A stretch of DNA of 64,000 nucleotides from Roseivivax sediminis (lineage in GTDB: Bacteria; Pseudomonadota; Alphaproteobacteria; Rhodobacterales; Rhodobacteraceae). Below, piece by piece: positions 37,317 through 46,264 of the stretch. The position numbers and the translations under genes are program-made. The notes beneath the pieces are model-generated. The model saw nothing but the letters and a program-made list of their open reading frames with translations, did not search any database and was not told the origin of the DNA. Numbering within the stretch: the stretch's first letter is position 1; each line of letters starts with the position of its first letter. The DNA lies in the NCBI RefSeq assembly GCF_900112685.1, contig NZ_FOMS01000002.1, positions 186,001-250,000 of the forward strand, read 5' to 3'.

Positions 37317-37543
37317 CGACGCTGGCCATCGTCCGACGCGGCAAGGATCAGGAATTGCGCGTGTCCCTGGAGAAATTCAGGGGCCGCGACCGCCTCGATG
37401 TGCGCGTCTGGTTCCGTGGCGAGGACGGCAAGATGCACCCCACGAGACAGGGGTGCTTCGTCAAGCCGCGCGAACTGCCTGACCTGTGTGTTGGCCTGAA
37501 CAAGGCCCTGCACGCGGTGTCCTCCAAGCGGGGGGCATCTTGA
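37313..37543 (+). CDS. PC4/p15-like small protein, copy 2
   Basis: 76 residues with the same layout as its neighbour: RVSLEKFRGRDRLDVRVWFRGEDGKMHPTRQGCFVKPRELPDLCVGLNKAL. The PC4-like beta-sheet/helix arrangement suggests single-stranded DNA binding; its position right before the primase-polymerase gene supports a role in element replication. Stop overlaps the next start (TGATG). Confidence 0.75.
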   Translation: MTTLAIVRRGKDQELRVSLEKFRGRDRLDVRVWFRGEDGKMHPTRQGCFVKPRELPDLCVGLNKALHAVSSKRGAS

Positions 37544-38619
37544 TGGGGGTCTTCGCGCAGCACGTCGCGGATTTCGCCGAGCGTGGTCTCGCGGCGTTCC
37601 CCGTGGACACACGGGCCAAGCGTCCCGCTGTGAAAGGCTGGCAGCAGGCCAGTGCGGTCAAGTCGAGGGCTTGGGCCAGGTCGCCGAAACTCGCAGCAGC
37701 AGATGGCGTCGGCCTGCTCATGGGCAAGCCGTCCGGCGTTGTGGAAGTCGATGTCGATGCTGCAGGAGAGGCATGGCTTGCTGTCGCGGTGGACCGGTTC
37801 GGAGAAACGCCCATCAAGATCCGAACGGCTTCGGGCAAGTCCAAGCTCTGGTACCGGCACAACGGCGAGGGGCGTCACATTCGTCCCTTCCCGGACGAGC
37901 CCATCGACATCCTCGGGAACGGTTTCACCATCGCCCCGCCTTCGAGGCGCGAGGATCTGGGCACCTGCTACGCCTTCGTGACCGGCGGCCTCGATGATGT
38001 GGCCAATCTTCCGACCATGCCCCCGACCGAGCGTCAGACGGACACACAGCGCCTCACAGGGAGCGCGGCAAACGGTGCGCGCAACGTGAGCCTCTGGCGC
38101 TGGTGCATGACTGAAGCGCGCCACTGCGAAGATGTGGAGGCGCTGAGTGCTGCTGCCGCTGCCTGGAACGGCGCACTCATTGCCCCCCTGTCGGCGCGAG
38201 AGGTCGAGCAGTGCGCGCGCTCTGCATGGAAGTACGAGGCAGCGGGCCGGAACTTCATCGGGCTCAAGAAACCGCAACTCACCAACGGAGACAGGATCAT
38301 GGACGGTCTGATCGACCACCCGGAAGCCTATGCGCTCTACCTGCTGTTTCAGCGCTGGCACGGCAACCGCAACTCGTTCGCGATTGCGCCAACCGCCATG
38401 AGCAGCGCGGGTTCGCCTCCGTGGCCGAGACGCCGCATCGAGAGCGCCCGAGATATCCTGCTGGAGCGGGGCTTTCTCGCCGAGGTTCGCTCACCCGACA
38501 AGAGCCGTCGCAAGAGCGGCCTCTACAGCCTCACTGCACAGCCCATACCGGGGGGAGGGGCAGGGGAAGGGGTGTATAGTGATTGTTGGCAAATCTGCCA
38601 AGTCTCGGAGGGCGTCTGA
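37543..38619 (+). CDS. Bifunctional DNA primase/polymerase (prim-pol) domain protein
   Basis: 358 residues. The prim-pol N-terminal domain is clear: FAERGLAAFPVDTRAKRPAVKGWQQAS, VGLLMGKPSGVVEVDVD with metal-binding Asp70 and Asp72, TASGKSKLWYRHNGEG, and IDILGNGFTIAPPSRRE. The C-terminal part (SAREVEQCARSAWKYEAAGRNFIG; LYLLFQRWHGNRNSFAI) resembles a winged-helix replication protein. No helicase domain is attached, unlike many phage primases. Probably primes replication of the excised element. Coupled to neighbours on both sides. Confidence 0.88.
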   Translation: MGVFAQHVADFAERGLAAFPVDTRAKRPAVKGWQQASAVKSRAWARSPKLAAADGVGLLMGKPSGVVEVDVDAAGEAWLAVAVDRFGETPIKIRTASGKSKLWYRHNGEGRHIRPFPDEPIDILGNGFTIAPPSRREDLGTCYAFVTGGLDDVANLPTMPPTERQTDTQRLTGSAANGARNVSLWRWCMTEARHCEDVEALSAAAAAWNGALIAPLSAREVEQCARSAWKYEAAGRNFIGLKKPQLTNGDRIMDGLIDHPEAYALYLLFQRWHGNRNSFAIAPTAMSSAGSPPWPRRRIESARDILLERGFLAEVRSPDKSRRKSGLYSLTAQPIPGGGAGEGVYSDCWQICQVSEGV

Positions 38620-39056
38620 TGAGCGCCCGCAACAACGGTTCGACTACGGACGCCCGCAACCCTGACGGCACGTTCGCCCAGGGCAATCCGGGCCGCCCCC
38701 GTGGCGCGCGCCATCGCATCACCCGCGCTGTCGAGGAACTGCTGGAAGGCGAAGCCGAGGGCATCACCCGCAAGGCGGTCGAGATGGCGCTGGAGGGTGA
38801 CGTGACCGCGATGCGTCTCTGCCTGGAGCGTATCGCGCCCGCAAAGAAGGATGCACCGGTCAGCTTCGACCTTCCCGAGATGACCACCGCCGAGGACGCC
38901 ACCAAGGCTGCGCAGGCGGTGCTGCGCGCGGTCTCCGAGGGAGAACTGACCCCGAGTGAGGCGACGAGCGTGATGCACCTCGTGGAGGGCTACCGGCGCG
39001 CGCTGGAAACCGAAGAACTGGAACGCCGGGTCACGGCATTGGAGAGCAGGACATGA
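38619..39056 (+). CDS. DUF5681 domain protein (possible small terminase-like)
   Basis: 145 residues with the DUF5681 signature near the start: DARNPDGTFAQGNPGRPRGARHRITRAVEELLEG, and then AEGITRKAVEMALEGDVTAMRLCLERIAPAKKDAPVSFDLPE. In alphaproteobacterial prophages this family usually lies at the packaging/structural module boundary; a role in DNA recognition is plausible but unproven. Coupled to the primase gene (TGATG) and the following small ORF (ATGA). Confidence 0.85.
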   Translation: MSARNNGSTTDARNPDGTFAQGNPGRPRGARHRITRAVEELLEGEAEGITRKAVEMALEGDVTAMRLCLERIAPAKKDAPVSFDLPEMTTAEDATKAAQAVLRAVSEGELTPSEATSVMHLVEGYRRALETEELERRVTALESRT

Positions 39057-39202
39057 GCAGATTGGACAAACGCGTCGAGGATCTGGAGCGCAAGGCACCG
39101 GAGACAGACAAGGCGCCGAAGGTCGAGCGGGTCATCATCGGCAAGAACGAGGCCGGCGAATGGGTCGAAAAGCGGATCATCACGAACGGGGTAGAAGAAT
39201 GA
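39053..39202 (+). CDS. Small coiled-coil-like phage protein
   Basis: 49 residues starting MSRLDKRVEDLERKAPETDK and ending ...EWVEKRIITNGVEE. N-terminus is a short coiled coil (LDKRVEDLERK), the type seen next to DUF5681 genes. ATGA overlaps at both ends. No function assigned. Confidence 0.65.
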   Translation: MSRLDKRVEDLERKAPETDKAPKVERVIIGKNEAGEWVEKRIITNGVEE

Positions 39203-39480
39203 GCAGGCTTGCACAGAGGATCGAGCGACTGGAGGGCCCGCGCGGCAAAGTGACCGTGCTCGGCGTTGCTCCGGCGCATTGGCAGCCGGAGAGGCGCGAC
39301 GCCGAACTGGAGAGGCTGGCGCGCGAACAGGGCGTGACAGGTGACGTCGAATTTGTCGCCATCGCACAGCAATGGCCCGCGATCACCGAAGCGGAAATCG
39401 GTCACGTCGGCGATATCCGGGATCTCTTCGAGCATGTGGCAAAACACGGCCGCCGGATCGGCGAACGGAGGGCAGCATGA
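39199..39480 (+). CDS. Hypothetical phage-type protein with N-terminal coiled coil
   Basis: 93 residues: MSRLAQRIERLEGPRGKVTV begins like the preceding small protein (MSRLDKRVEDLE), suggesting a duplicated N-terminal motif. A later helical stretch EAEIGHVGDIRDLFEHVAKHGRRIGERRAA follows. No known family. ATGA overlaps on both sides. Confidence 0.72.
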   Translation: MSRLAQRIERLEGPRGKVTVLGVAPAHWQPERRDAELERLAREQGVTGDVEFVAIAQQWPAITEAEIGHVGDIRDLFEHVAKHGRRIGERRAA

Positions 39481-41192
39481 ACAGGGAAGACTTCATCGCC
39501 GCCATGATGCCGCACGCACAGCGCGTGTCGCAGGCAACCGGAATCGACCCCCGCATCGTCATTGCGCAGTCGGCGCTTGAAACCGGGTGGGGGAAGTCGG
39601 CGCCGGGCAACAATTACTTCGGCATCAAGTCGCACGGACAGAAGGGCGGCGGCACCTACAACACGTGGGAAGTGATCGACGGCAAGCGGGTGAATATCTC
39701 CGACAGCTTCCGTGGGTACGGGTCCATGGGCGAGAGCGCGGACGACTACGGGCGCTTTCTTCAGCAGAACAAGCGTTATCGACCGATGCTGAATGCGCAG
39801 GGCCTCGATGCGCAGATCAACGCGCTGGCGGAATCCGGCTATGCGACAGACCCGCAGTACGGCAGCAAGATCCGCTCGATTGCGAGCAGCATCAGCGGCG
39901 GGGGCGGATCGAACGCAGCCCCCACAGCGCCACAGACGACGCGCACAGGCTCCGACGGCGGCGACACGCTACTATCGACGCAAGGAGGCCCCATGGTTGC
40001 TACGGCTTCACAGCGGCCCCCTGCGGGCCTTCTCGCTGTTCCCGAAGAATCGGCGGGCGAGCCACTACTCGGCGGCCTTCTCGGCGACTGGTTCACGCCA
40101 GACAAGCGCGACAGGCTGATCCTGGCGCTTGAAGGGATGACGCTGAACCCGAACAAGGCGCTGATGGCAACAGCGGCGGGCGGTATCGAGGATCGCCAAG
40201 AGGGTCGGAAAGAAGCGCAGGCCGAGCGGAAAGAGGTCAAGCGCAAGAACCAGACTATCGAATGGCTGAACGCACAGGGCGACTATGGGCGCCGGTTGGC
40301 TCAGGCGGTGAGCGCCGGAGGTCTCAGCGCTTCCGAAGCCGTGAAGCTGGCGATGACGTCGCAGGAAGGGCCTAAGCCGACCGACGATATGCGGGAATAC
40401 GAACTCGCCCGGCAGCAGGGGTTCAGCGGTTCACTACAGGACTGGCTTGATCGCGGCCAGGGCGGAGACGAAAGCGCGTCCGATGCGTCCATTCGCCGGA
40501 TCATGGAAGCATATGGCGTGGATCAACGTACGGCCGTGGGGATCGTGGACGGGACTTTGAAGGTGAGCCGCGATCCGGTGGACGACACGGTGATTGTCAC
40601 GGACCTCGCCACGCGCCAGAGCTACCGGCCGCAGATGCCAGACGACACGGGCCAGCCAGCCCAGACGCAGCAGCAGGGACAGCCGGAGAGCCCGCGTCTG
40701 TCTTTTCCCGGCAATCCGGGTGCGGATGCCTCGGACGCATTCGGGCTTGAGGGGATGTTGAAAAGCGGCGCCAACGCCGCGTCCGACTTCCTTGGCATGG
40801 GTGCCCCGTTCGAAGGCGTGCGCGAGACGCAAAGCGACTTCGACGTGCTGCGCGAAAGCCTGATCAACGACGTTGCCAGTTCCTACCCGCGTCAGCCGCC
40901 CGCGTGGCTCTTGAAGAACATTCAGGATCTGACCCCGCAGGCCGGCAGCTTCCAAGGTGCCGGGTCAGCGCAATCGAAGCTGGGGGCGCTGCGGCGCAAC
41001 TTCGAGAACGAGTTGAACACCACGCAAGAGCAGCTTGGCCGGCGTATGAGCCCGGCCGAGCGGCAAGAGCTTCTGGCCCGCAAGACCGGCCTAGAGGCGG
41101 CAATTTCCAAGGTCGATAGCTACCTGGGCCGCTTCGGGGGTGGGGAGAGCAAGCGCACCGGGTCGGGCGTCGAATGGAGCGTGGTCGAGTAG
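39477..41192 (+). CDS. Glucosaminidase-domain virion-like protein (lysin/ejection)
   Basis: 571 residues. The first about 140 form an FlgJ-type glucosaminidase domain: IDPRIVIAQSALETGWGKSAPGNNYFGIKSHG (catalytic Glu in ALETGWG), FRGYGSMGESADDYGRFL and AESGYATDPQYGSKI. The remainder is a long Gly/Gln/Ala-rich helical region containing QTIEWLNAQGDYGRRLAQAVSAGGLSASEAVKLAM, a pattern I associate with internal virion proteins of alphaproteobacterial podoviruses. Likely cuts peptidoglycan during DNA entry rather than acting as a free endolysin. Coupled to the preceding gene; a 127-nt gap with two near-identical ccggtgcaacgagt repeats follows. Confidence 0.82.
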   Translation: MNREDFIAAMMPHAQRVSQATGIDPRIVIAQSALETGWGKSAPGNNYFGIKSHGQKGGGTYNTWEVIDGKRVNISDSFRGYGSMGESADDYGRFLQQNKRYRPMLNAQGLDAQINALAESGYATDPQYGSKIRSIASSISGGGGSNAAPTAPQTTRTGSDGGDTLLSTQGGPMVATASQRPPAGLLAVPEESAGEPLLGGLLGDWFTPDKRDRLILALEGMTLNPNKALMATAAGGIEDRQEGRKEAQAERKEVKRKNQTIEWLNAQGDYGRRLAQAVSAGGLSASEAVKLAMTSQEGPKPTDDMREYELARQQGFSGSLQDWLDRGQGGDESASDASIRRIMEAYGVDQRTAVGIVDGTLKVSRDPVDDTVIVTDLATRQSYRPQMPDDTGQPAQTQQQGQPESPRLSFPGNPGADASDAFGLEGMLKSGANAASDFLGMGAPFEGVRETQSDFDVLRESLINDVASSYPRQPPAWLLKNIQDLTPQAGSFQGAGSAQSKLGALRRNFENELNTTQEQLGRRMSPAERQELLARKTGLEAAISKVDSYLGRFGGGESKRTGSGVEWSVVE

Positions 41193-41319
41193 CTGGAAGC
41201 GCAACGAACAGTCTTCCCCTGCTTCCGGTGCAACGAGTTGCAGGGGTCGGCGACCTCCCCCCGGTCGCCGGTGCAACGAGTGGCGAGGGGAAGAAGCAGC
41301 AGAGGCAAAGGGCAGCGAA

Positions 41320-43893
41320 ATGACGACACTGAACATCGAGGGCCGCCGCGTTCGTGTGGACGACAGCTTCAAGAACCTCAGTCCCGAGGATCAGGAGCGC
41401 ACGGTCGAGGAAATCGCGCAATCGCTCCGCATCGAGGCGGGCAGCTCGGAACGCCGGGGCTTCATGCCGAACCTAAACCAGGGCATTGCCGAAAGTGTCG
41501 GGGGGCTTGTGGACTTCGTGAACCCCTTCGACCAGCCGCATAGCCTCAACCCCTTCTCAGGGGGCACAGGCTCAGCGCAGACAGCCATTGAGCGGGGTAT
41601 GGATGCCATCGGCACCAACCGCGCTCAGGGAGCGCCTGAGACGCTGCTGGAGAGCTTCGGGCGTGGTACCGGGCAGGCGGCCGGCGCGGCTATCCCGGCA
41701 GGCGCTACGGCTCGCGCACTGAGCGGTGCGGGTGGATTGCTCGGAAGCGTGGCAGACGACGCCGCACGGGCCATGAACACGCCCGGAGGCCTGCTTGCCG
41801 AGACGATGGCCGGCGGTGCGGCGAAGACCGGAGAGGACGCCGCAGAGGCCGCAGGGGCGCCGGGATGGGCGCAACAGTCTGCGGGGATCGCAGCCGGCAT
41901 GGGGGCCGGTGCCGTGCCCGCTCTGGCGCGCATGACGCCTTCCGCCATCGGTGCCCGCCAACTCGGTCGCGCAGTGCAATCCGCGACGATGCCTTACACG
42001 CAAAGCGGTGCCCGAGAAGTGGCCCGCCAGCGGGTGCAGGGGCTCGCCGGTGGCGCAGGCCGTGGAGAAGAATTGGCCCGCGAGATTGCGAACGGCTCGG
42101 AAATCGGCCTGACCCCGGCACAGATGACCGGCGACCCGAACATGCTGGCGCTGGAGCAGACAGCAGCCCGGCAATCGCCCGAGCTGCGCGAGCGGCTGTC
42201 ACAGCGAATGGATGGGACGAGCGATGCAGCCGCCGGCACTCTGCGCGGCATGGGCGGTGACGTGGGCGACGCGCAAGCTTTCTTCGCACAGCGCAGGCAG
42301 GAGGCCCGTGACCGGATCGATGGCTTTGTCCGACGTGCGACGAACAACGCGGTGCGCCCCGTGGCTCAGCGGTCGGAAGCGGAGAACAGCGTCCGCGTGG
42401 CCGACCAGATCCGGTTGGCCGAGCAACAGGCGGACCTTGAGGAAAGGCAGCTATGGGACGCCGTACCGAAGGGCGTGCAAGTCTCGACCGGCAACGCCCG
42501 CCGTGTGGCAAACGAGCTGATCGGAGGCACCCCCAAGGCGCAGCAGAACGATATTCCCCGCGTGGTGCGCGACCTTCTCGGCGATGGCAGCAACGGCGGT
42601 TTCGGGGAGTACGAGACGGTTGCGGAAATGCACGGGCTCTATTCCGAGCTTCGCCGGGTGGCGCGTTCCGCGATGGCCGGGAACGACCAGAACCGCAACA
42701 TGGCCCGTATCGCCAACAGCGTTGCAGACAGCATCCTCGATGACCTGGGCGCACGTGGGGGCGGCGGTACTGTCGGAAAGGCGCTGAACGAGGCGCGCGC
42801 CTACAGCGCGGCTAAGCATGAGATATTCGATCAGGGTACGGTCGGGAAGCTGTTGAAGCGCACGCTGGACGGGGACGAGACGATCAATCCCGAGCTGACC
42901 CTGGAGCGTTCGGTGGGGCGCGGTGGCACCACGGGCCGGCTTGGCGCGGAGGAAATCACCCGCGCCGCCGACACCGACGCCACGCAGGGCAGCATCGAGG
43001 ATTACATGCGGTCCCGGTTCGACCGCGCCGCGTTCAAGTCCGATGGCGCCTTCACCGAGACCGGCGCCCGCAATTTCATGCGCGACAACCGCGAGACGCT
43101 GGACCGTTACCCATACTTGAGGGACACTCTGGACGAAGCGCTCCGGACGCAGAGCCGGGCGGTGTCCGTAGGGGCGCGAGGCAATCGCGTCCGGGCAGAC
43201 ATGGACAACCCGTCGCGGTCTTCCACGGCGGCATTCGAAATCGCGGCACCGGAGAACGCGGTTGATCAGGTATTCAAGGCGCGGCGGCCGAGCGCGGAGG
43301 CGCGTAGACTTGCGGCCACGGCCCGCAAGGACGACAGCGGGCGCGCTCTGGACGGCCTTAAAGGCGCTTTTTCTGATTACCTGATCCGGCGCAGTGGCGG
43401 TGACACGCTGAGCGGCGTCAAGATGCAGGAGTTCCTTGGATCGCCCGAGCGCCGCTCCGCATTGGGGCAGGTGTTCCAGCCGGTCGAGCTACGGCGGATG
43501 GATACCATCGCGTCGGAGCTTCGGAAGCTGGAGACTGCCCGGAAGTCCGCCCCCGACATCGGCGCGCTATCCAATCGCTCGCCTAATCGGCTGATCGAGT
43601 ACGCCGCCCGCGTCATTGCAGCGCGTCAGGGCGCGGACCTGGGCGGAGGCGCTGGCGGGTCCATCCAGACGGCGCAGATGGCCTCCGGTCGCGTGAAGCA
43701 GCTTCTCGGCAATCTTCAGAACGACAAGGCCGAGCAACTCCTGATCGACGCCGTGGAAGACCCTGAGCTGTTCCGACTGTTGCTCACGGACCCTGGGCGG
43801 ATCGAACTGAAGGCTGACCAGGTGAACCGGCTGGCGCCCTACTTCACCGGCGGGTTGGCAACTCAGGCTGAAGAACGGGAGGTGGCGCGATGA
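41320..43893 (+). CDS. Large ejection-like internal virion protein (putative)
   Basis: 857 residues starting MTTLNIEGRRVRVDDSFKNL and LSPEDQERTVEEIAQSL, a typical opening of phage internal/ejection proteins in this host group. The rest is Ala/Gly-rich with long amphipathic helices (LLGSVADDAARAMNTPGGLLAETMAGGAAKTGEDAA...), like podovirus proteins that enter the cell with the DNA. No enzymatic motif seen. Its partner is the glucosaminidase-headed protein just upstream. The function is inferred from composition and context only. Confidence 0.75.
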   Translation: MTTLNIEGRRVRVDDSFKNLSPEDQERTVEEIAQSLRIEAGSSERRGFMPNLNQGIAESVGGLVDFVNPFDQPHSLNPFSGGTGSAQTAIERGMDAIGTNRAQGAPETLLESFGRGTGQAAGAAIPAGATARALSGAGGLLGSVADDAARAMNTPGGLLAETMAGGAAKTGEDAAEAAGAPGWAQQSAGIAAGMGAGAVPALARMTPSAIGARQLGRAVQSATMPYTQSGAREVARQRVQGLAGGAGRGEELAREIANGSEIGLTPAQMTGDPNMLALEQTAARQSPELRERLSQRMDGTSDAAAGTLRGMGGDVGDAQAFFAQRRQEARDRIDGFVRRATNNAVRPVAQRSEAENSVRVADQIRLAEQQADLEERQLWDAVPKGVQVSTGNARRVANELIGGTPKAQQNDIPRVVRDLLGDGSNGGFGEYETVAEMHGLYSELRRVARSAMAGNDQNRNMARIANSVADSILDDLGARGGGGTVGKALNEARAYSAAKHEIFDQGTVGKLLKRTLDGDETINPELTLERSVGRGGTTGRLGAEEITRAADTDATQGSIEDYMRSRFDRAAFKSDGAFTETGARNFMRDNRETLDRYPYLRDTLDEALRTQSRAVSVGARGNRVRADMDNPSRSSTAAFEIAAPENAVDQVFKARRPSAEARRLAATARKDDSGRALDGLKGAFSDYLIRRSGGDTLSGVKMQEFLGSPERRSALGQVFQPVELRRMDTIASELRKLETARKSAPDIGALSNRSPNRLIEYAARVIAARQGADLGGGAGGSIQTAQMASGRVKQLLGNLQNDKAEQLLIDAVEDPELFRLLLTDPGRIELKADQVNRLAPYFTGGLATQAEEREVAR

Positions 43894-44144
43894 CGGAGCC
43901 GAACCCCTACATGTTCGACGGTGCGGGCAAGGCGCTCGTCGCGAAGCACGTGGCTGATCTGCCGCCAATCCGCTCCGATGCGGAATTTGCGCATTATGCG
44001 CGTGAGCTTATCCGCTCCGCCAAAGGGCACACACCGGAAACGCCGGTGGAAGCGCGCGCCATGACGGCAGCGCTCCTGTGCAAGATGCAGGCGTATGATC
44101 GGCTGATCGAGGCGTTCGACAGGATGGACGCGGGGGAGATTTAA
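43890..44144 (+). CDS. Hypothetical small phage-type protein
   Basis: 84 residues: MTEPNPYMFDGAGKALVAKH, then VADLPPIRSDAEFAHYARELIRSAKGHTPETPVEARAMTAALLCKMQAYDRLIEAFDRMDAG. Helical, no family recognised. ATGA overlap with the long virion-like gene. Last gene of the packed plus-strand run. Confidence 0.7.
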   Translation: MTEPNPYMFDGAGKALVAKHVADLPPIRSDAEFAHYARELIRSAKGHTPETPVEARAMTAALLCKMQAYDRLIEAFDRMDAGEI

Positions 44145-44307
44145 GCGAGCTTGTGCCGCCCGTGTGAGTGGCGTTCTTTTCAGATTGACGCTTCGCCATT
44201 GTGGCCTAGCAGGACTACGTGCCGGAAGCTCTGAGACGGCCATCGGTCCGGTCGTGCGAGGGGTAGGGGAAAGGCACCGGCAGGAGGCTCCTTTCGCCGC
44301 TCCTTCC

Positions 44308-44442
44308 TTATTCGGTTGCTTCGGCTTCCGGAACTTCGGTCTCAGATGCTGGCGCGTCCACACTGCTTCCGCTGAATACTGCGAAGAGCACCACGATGAC
44401 GACGACCACGACGCCGGCGATGATGAGCGTATTTCGGGACAT
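44308..44442 (-). CDS. Small membrane protein with acidic tail
   Basis: 44 residues: MSRNTLIIAGVVVVVIVVLF followed by AVFSGSSVDAPASETEVPEAEATE. One strong N-terminal membrane segment and an acidic soluble tail. GAGGCA lies about 6 nt upstream. This type of short one-span protein is common in Rhodobacteraceae but unassigned. It runs against the phage-like genes. Confidence 0.6.
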   Translation of the reverse strand: MSRNTLIIAGVVVVVIVVLFAVFSGSSVDAPASETEVPEAEATE

Positions 44443-44554
44443 GATCTTGCCTCTGTGAGTCGTTGCAAGACCACGGTAAGCGCTGCGGGGAAACGCGTAG
44501 AGGGAAATCTTGGCGTGAGCGAAGCGCCGCCGTTCGCCAGTGCGGCTCGGGGCG

Positions 44555-44965
44555 TCATCCCAAGCTCAGCGCCTGCCCATCGAAGGAGTAAATCGCCGTT
44601 GGGCGGTAGTCCGCGTGCATGTAGGCATCTGGAGTTACGATGGCTTTTGTCCGTTCTGCGATGGAAGCAAACAAGCCCCGCTCATCGTTGGTTGTCGCGA
44701 CCCTTCCAAGCAACCGGATCTTCTTGGCGGCCTCGCGTCGCGCCTCTATTTCGCGGCGCTGGGACCGACGAGCTTGGCGGCGTGCGTAGGCGTCGTGGAA
44801 GCCCGTGTAACCCTTCTCGATGGCTTTTCGCTCGCCAGACCAATGTTGGATCGCGAGGGACAGTCGAACAATGTCCAGAAAAACCGACCAGAAGTCATCC
44901 GACAGCCCGGCTTGGGTGAAGCGCTGCGGTTCAATTTTTGGGCTTCCGTCGCTGAGAACTTCCAT
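44555..44965 (-). CDS. Hypothetical protein with basic helical centre
   Basis: 136 residues, no family recognised. A strongly basic helical stretch (about 58-88: DAYARRQARRSQRREIEARREAAKKIRLLGRV) suggests coiled-coil or nucleic-acid contact. GGAG sits upstream of the ATG at 44965 at suitable distance. Confidence 0.6.
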   Translation of the reverse strand: MEVLSDGSPKIEPQRFTQAGLSDDFWSVFLDIVRLSLAIQHWSGERKAIEKGYTGFHDAYARRQARRSQRREIEARREAAKKIRLLGRVATTNDERGLFASIAERTKAIVTPDAYMHADYRPTAIYSFDGQALSLG

Positions 44966-45916
44966 CCTGGTGCTCCGGAATTAATTTCCATTACGAACGC
45001 TGAGGCGTAGTCTGCACCCCAAATGGGGCAAGTTTGAGTTGCAGAAGGATGTGCCGCGCGCTCAGGCTGGTCATGTTCAGAAAGTCGACTTCTTTGAGCA
45101 ATTGAGTACAAACAGTTTCCGTCAGTCTGCACGGGAACGACACAGTTTGAGCAAGCGTTTGGTCGAGACAGCGCGAGTGGCCGGTCTCGCACCCCTTGAG
45201 AACCGTCCACTCCATGTCTGTCACCGGCTCTGGCGAGCCACATTGTTGTACCTGGTGTTTGGCGGCTTCCCGTTGATCGGGGGGCCGCCTTTTATGTTGT
45301 ACCGACATGAAGCCACGATAGGACGGAGTATTCCATTGGTGCAAACCCGTAGAGCGGCCAAGGCTGTGATCGGACTTGGAAACACAGTTTTGTCGGAGGT
45401 GGGGCCATGACGTCAATGACGGCGGTGTGCCGCCGGTCCAATGCTGTCACATGAATGAGATAGGTTGGTACGATGAATGGGGCGCCTGGTGCATTGCCAA
45501 GCGCCCTGGGTCATATGGAAAACTTTGAGTCGTGCACTAAGGATTTGCGTCTAGGCGTGCCCCGCGCTGTAATTCGGGCTGCCGCGGAGAAGGCGTGAAC
45601 CTACGCCGTCTTCTCGGTGTGCTGGGCAACGTGCAGATTACCTGACTTTCCGCCAAATCAGCCGGGATTCTCGGCTGTGGGGACGTCTTTTCCGGATATC
45701 CTTGAAGTTCCTTCGAGTTCCGCGTGATGAAATGTTTCATTCTGCAATCAGAGGCTTAGAGGGTGAACCGAGCCACACTGGTGCGTTGCGTCCTTGTTCG
45801 AATCGATCCTCCACACGCTGTCGGTCTCCGCTGCACAGGATGTCGCGCATAACTTTGAGGCGCCGCGGGACAAGCTGATAGCTGCCACGTTGTCAGCGCT
45901 CCCCTTCGCAGGCTGA
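44966..45916. other. Gene-poor stretch inside the element
   Basis: About 950 nt where frames exist on both strands (for example 45039-45410 plus and 44991-45416 minus) but none has a recognised family or a convincing ribosome site. The hairpin-like string gggcgcc...gcgccc near 45479-45509 is notable. It could hold decayed genes or a small RNA; neither is shown. Confidence 0.4.
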
Positions 45917-46078
45917 TCAGTTCTTGAGCAGGACCACAAAAGCAAATGCCGTTAGTACGGCCACTAGACCAAGGATATGCTGGAAGTTGACCGAATCCAG
46001 CCAGGACGTCGGCGGCGGATCAGCATTTTCGCGGCGCTCGTTCCACTCGGCTTCCCTTCTGTGCTCGCCGTCTTCCAT
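45917..46078 (-). CDS. Small tail-anchored-like membrane protein
   Basis: 53 residues: MEDGEHRREAEWNERRENAD, then PPPTSWLDSVNFQHILGLVAVLTAFAFVVLLKN. Charged N-terminal half and a C-terminal membrane segment (about 35-51) ending two residues from the stop, like tail-anchored small proteins of phage and plasmids. AAGGG lies about 10-12 nt upstream. Confidence 0.55.
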   Translation of the reverse strand: MEDGEHRREAEWNERRENADPPPTSWLDSVNFQHILGLVAVLTAFAFVVLLKN

Positions 46079-46264
46079 TGCGGTTCAAACCCTTGCTGCC
46101 ACAATCGGCGGAAGAACACCATTGTTGGTGAAATACGTCGGTCGAGGGAAAAGTTCCATCACATATCATTTTAAGTATCGAGCGTTCACTTGTCCCTTGC
46201 CTATCCGACTGAGGTGTTCCGCGTGGTGATGGCTCGCGGACTTCAAAGCGTTCTCGCCGGAAGC

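Noticed and set aside
45039-45410. 123-codon plus-strand frame and overlapping minus-strand frame in the element
   Set aside because: Neither shows a family, good ribosome site or consistent composition; listed only as a gene-poor stretch.
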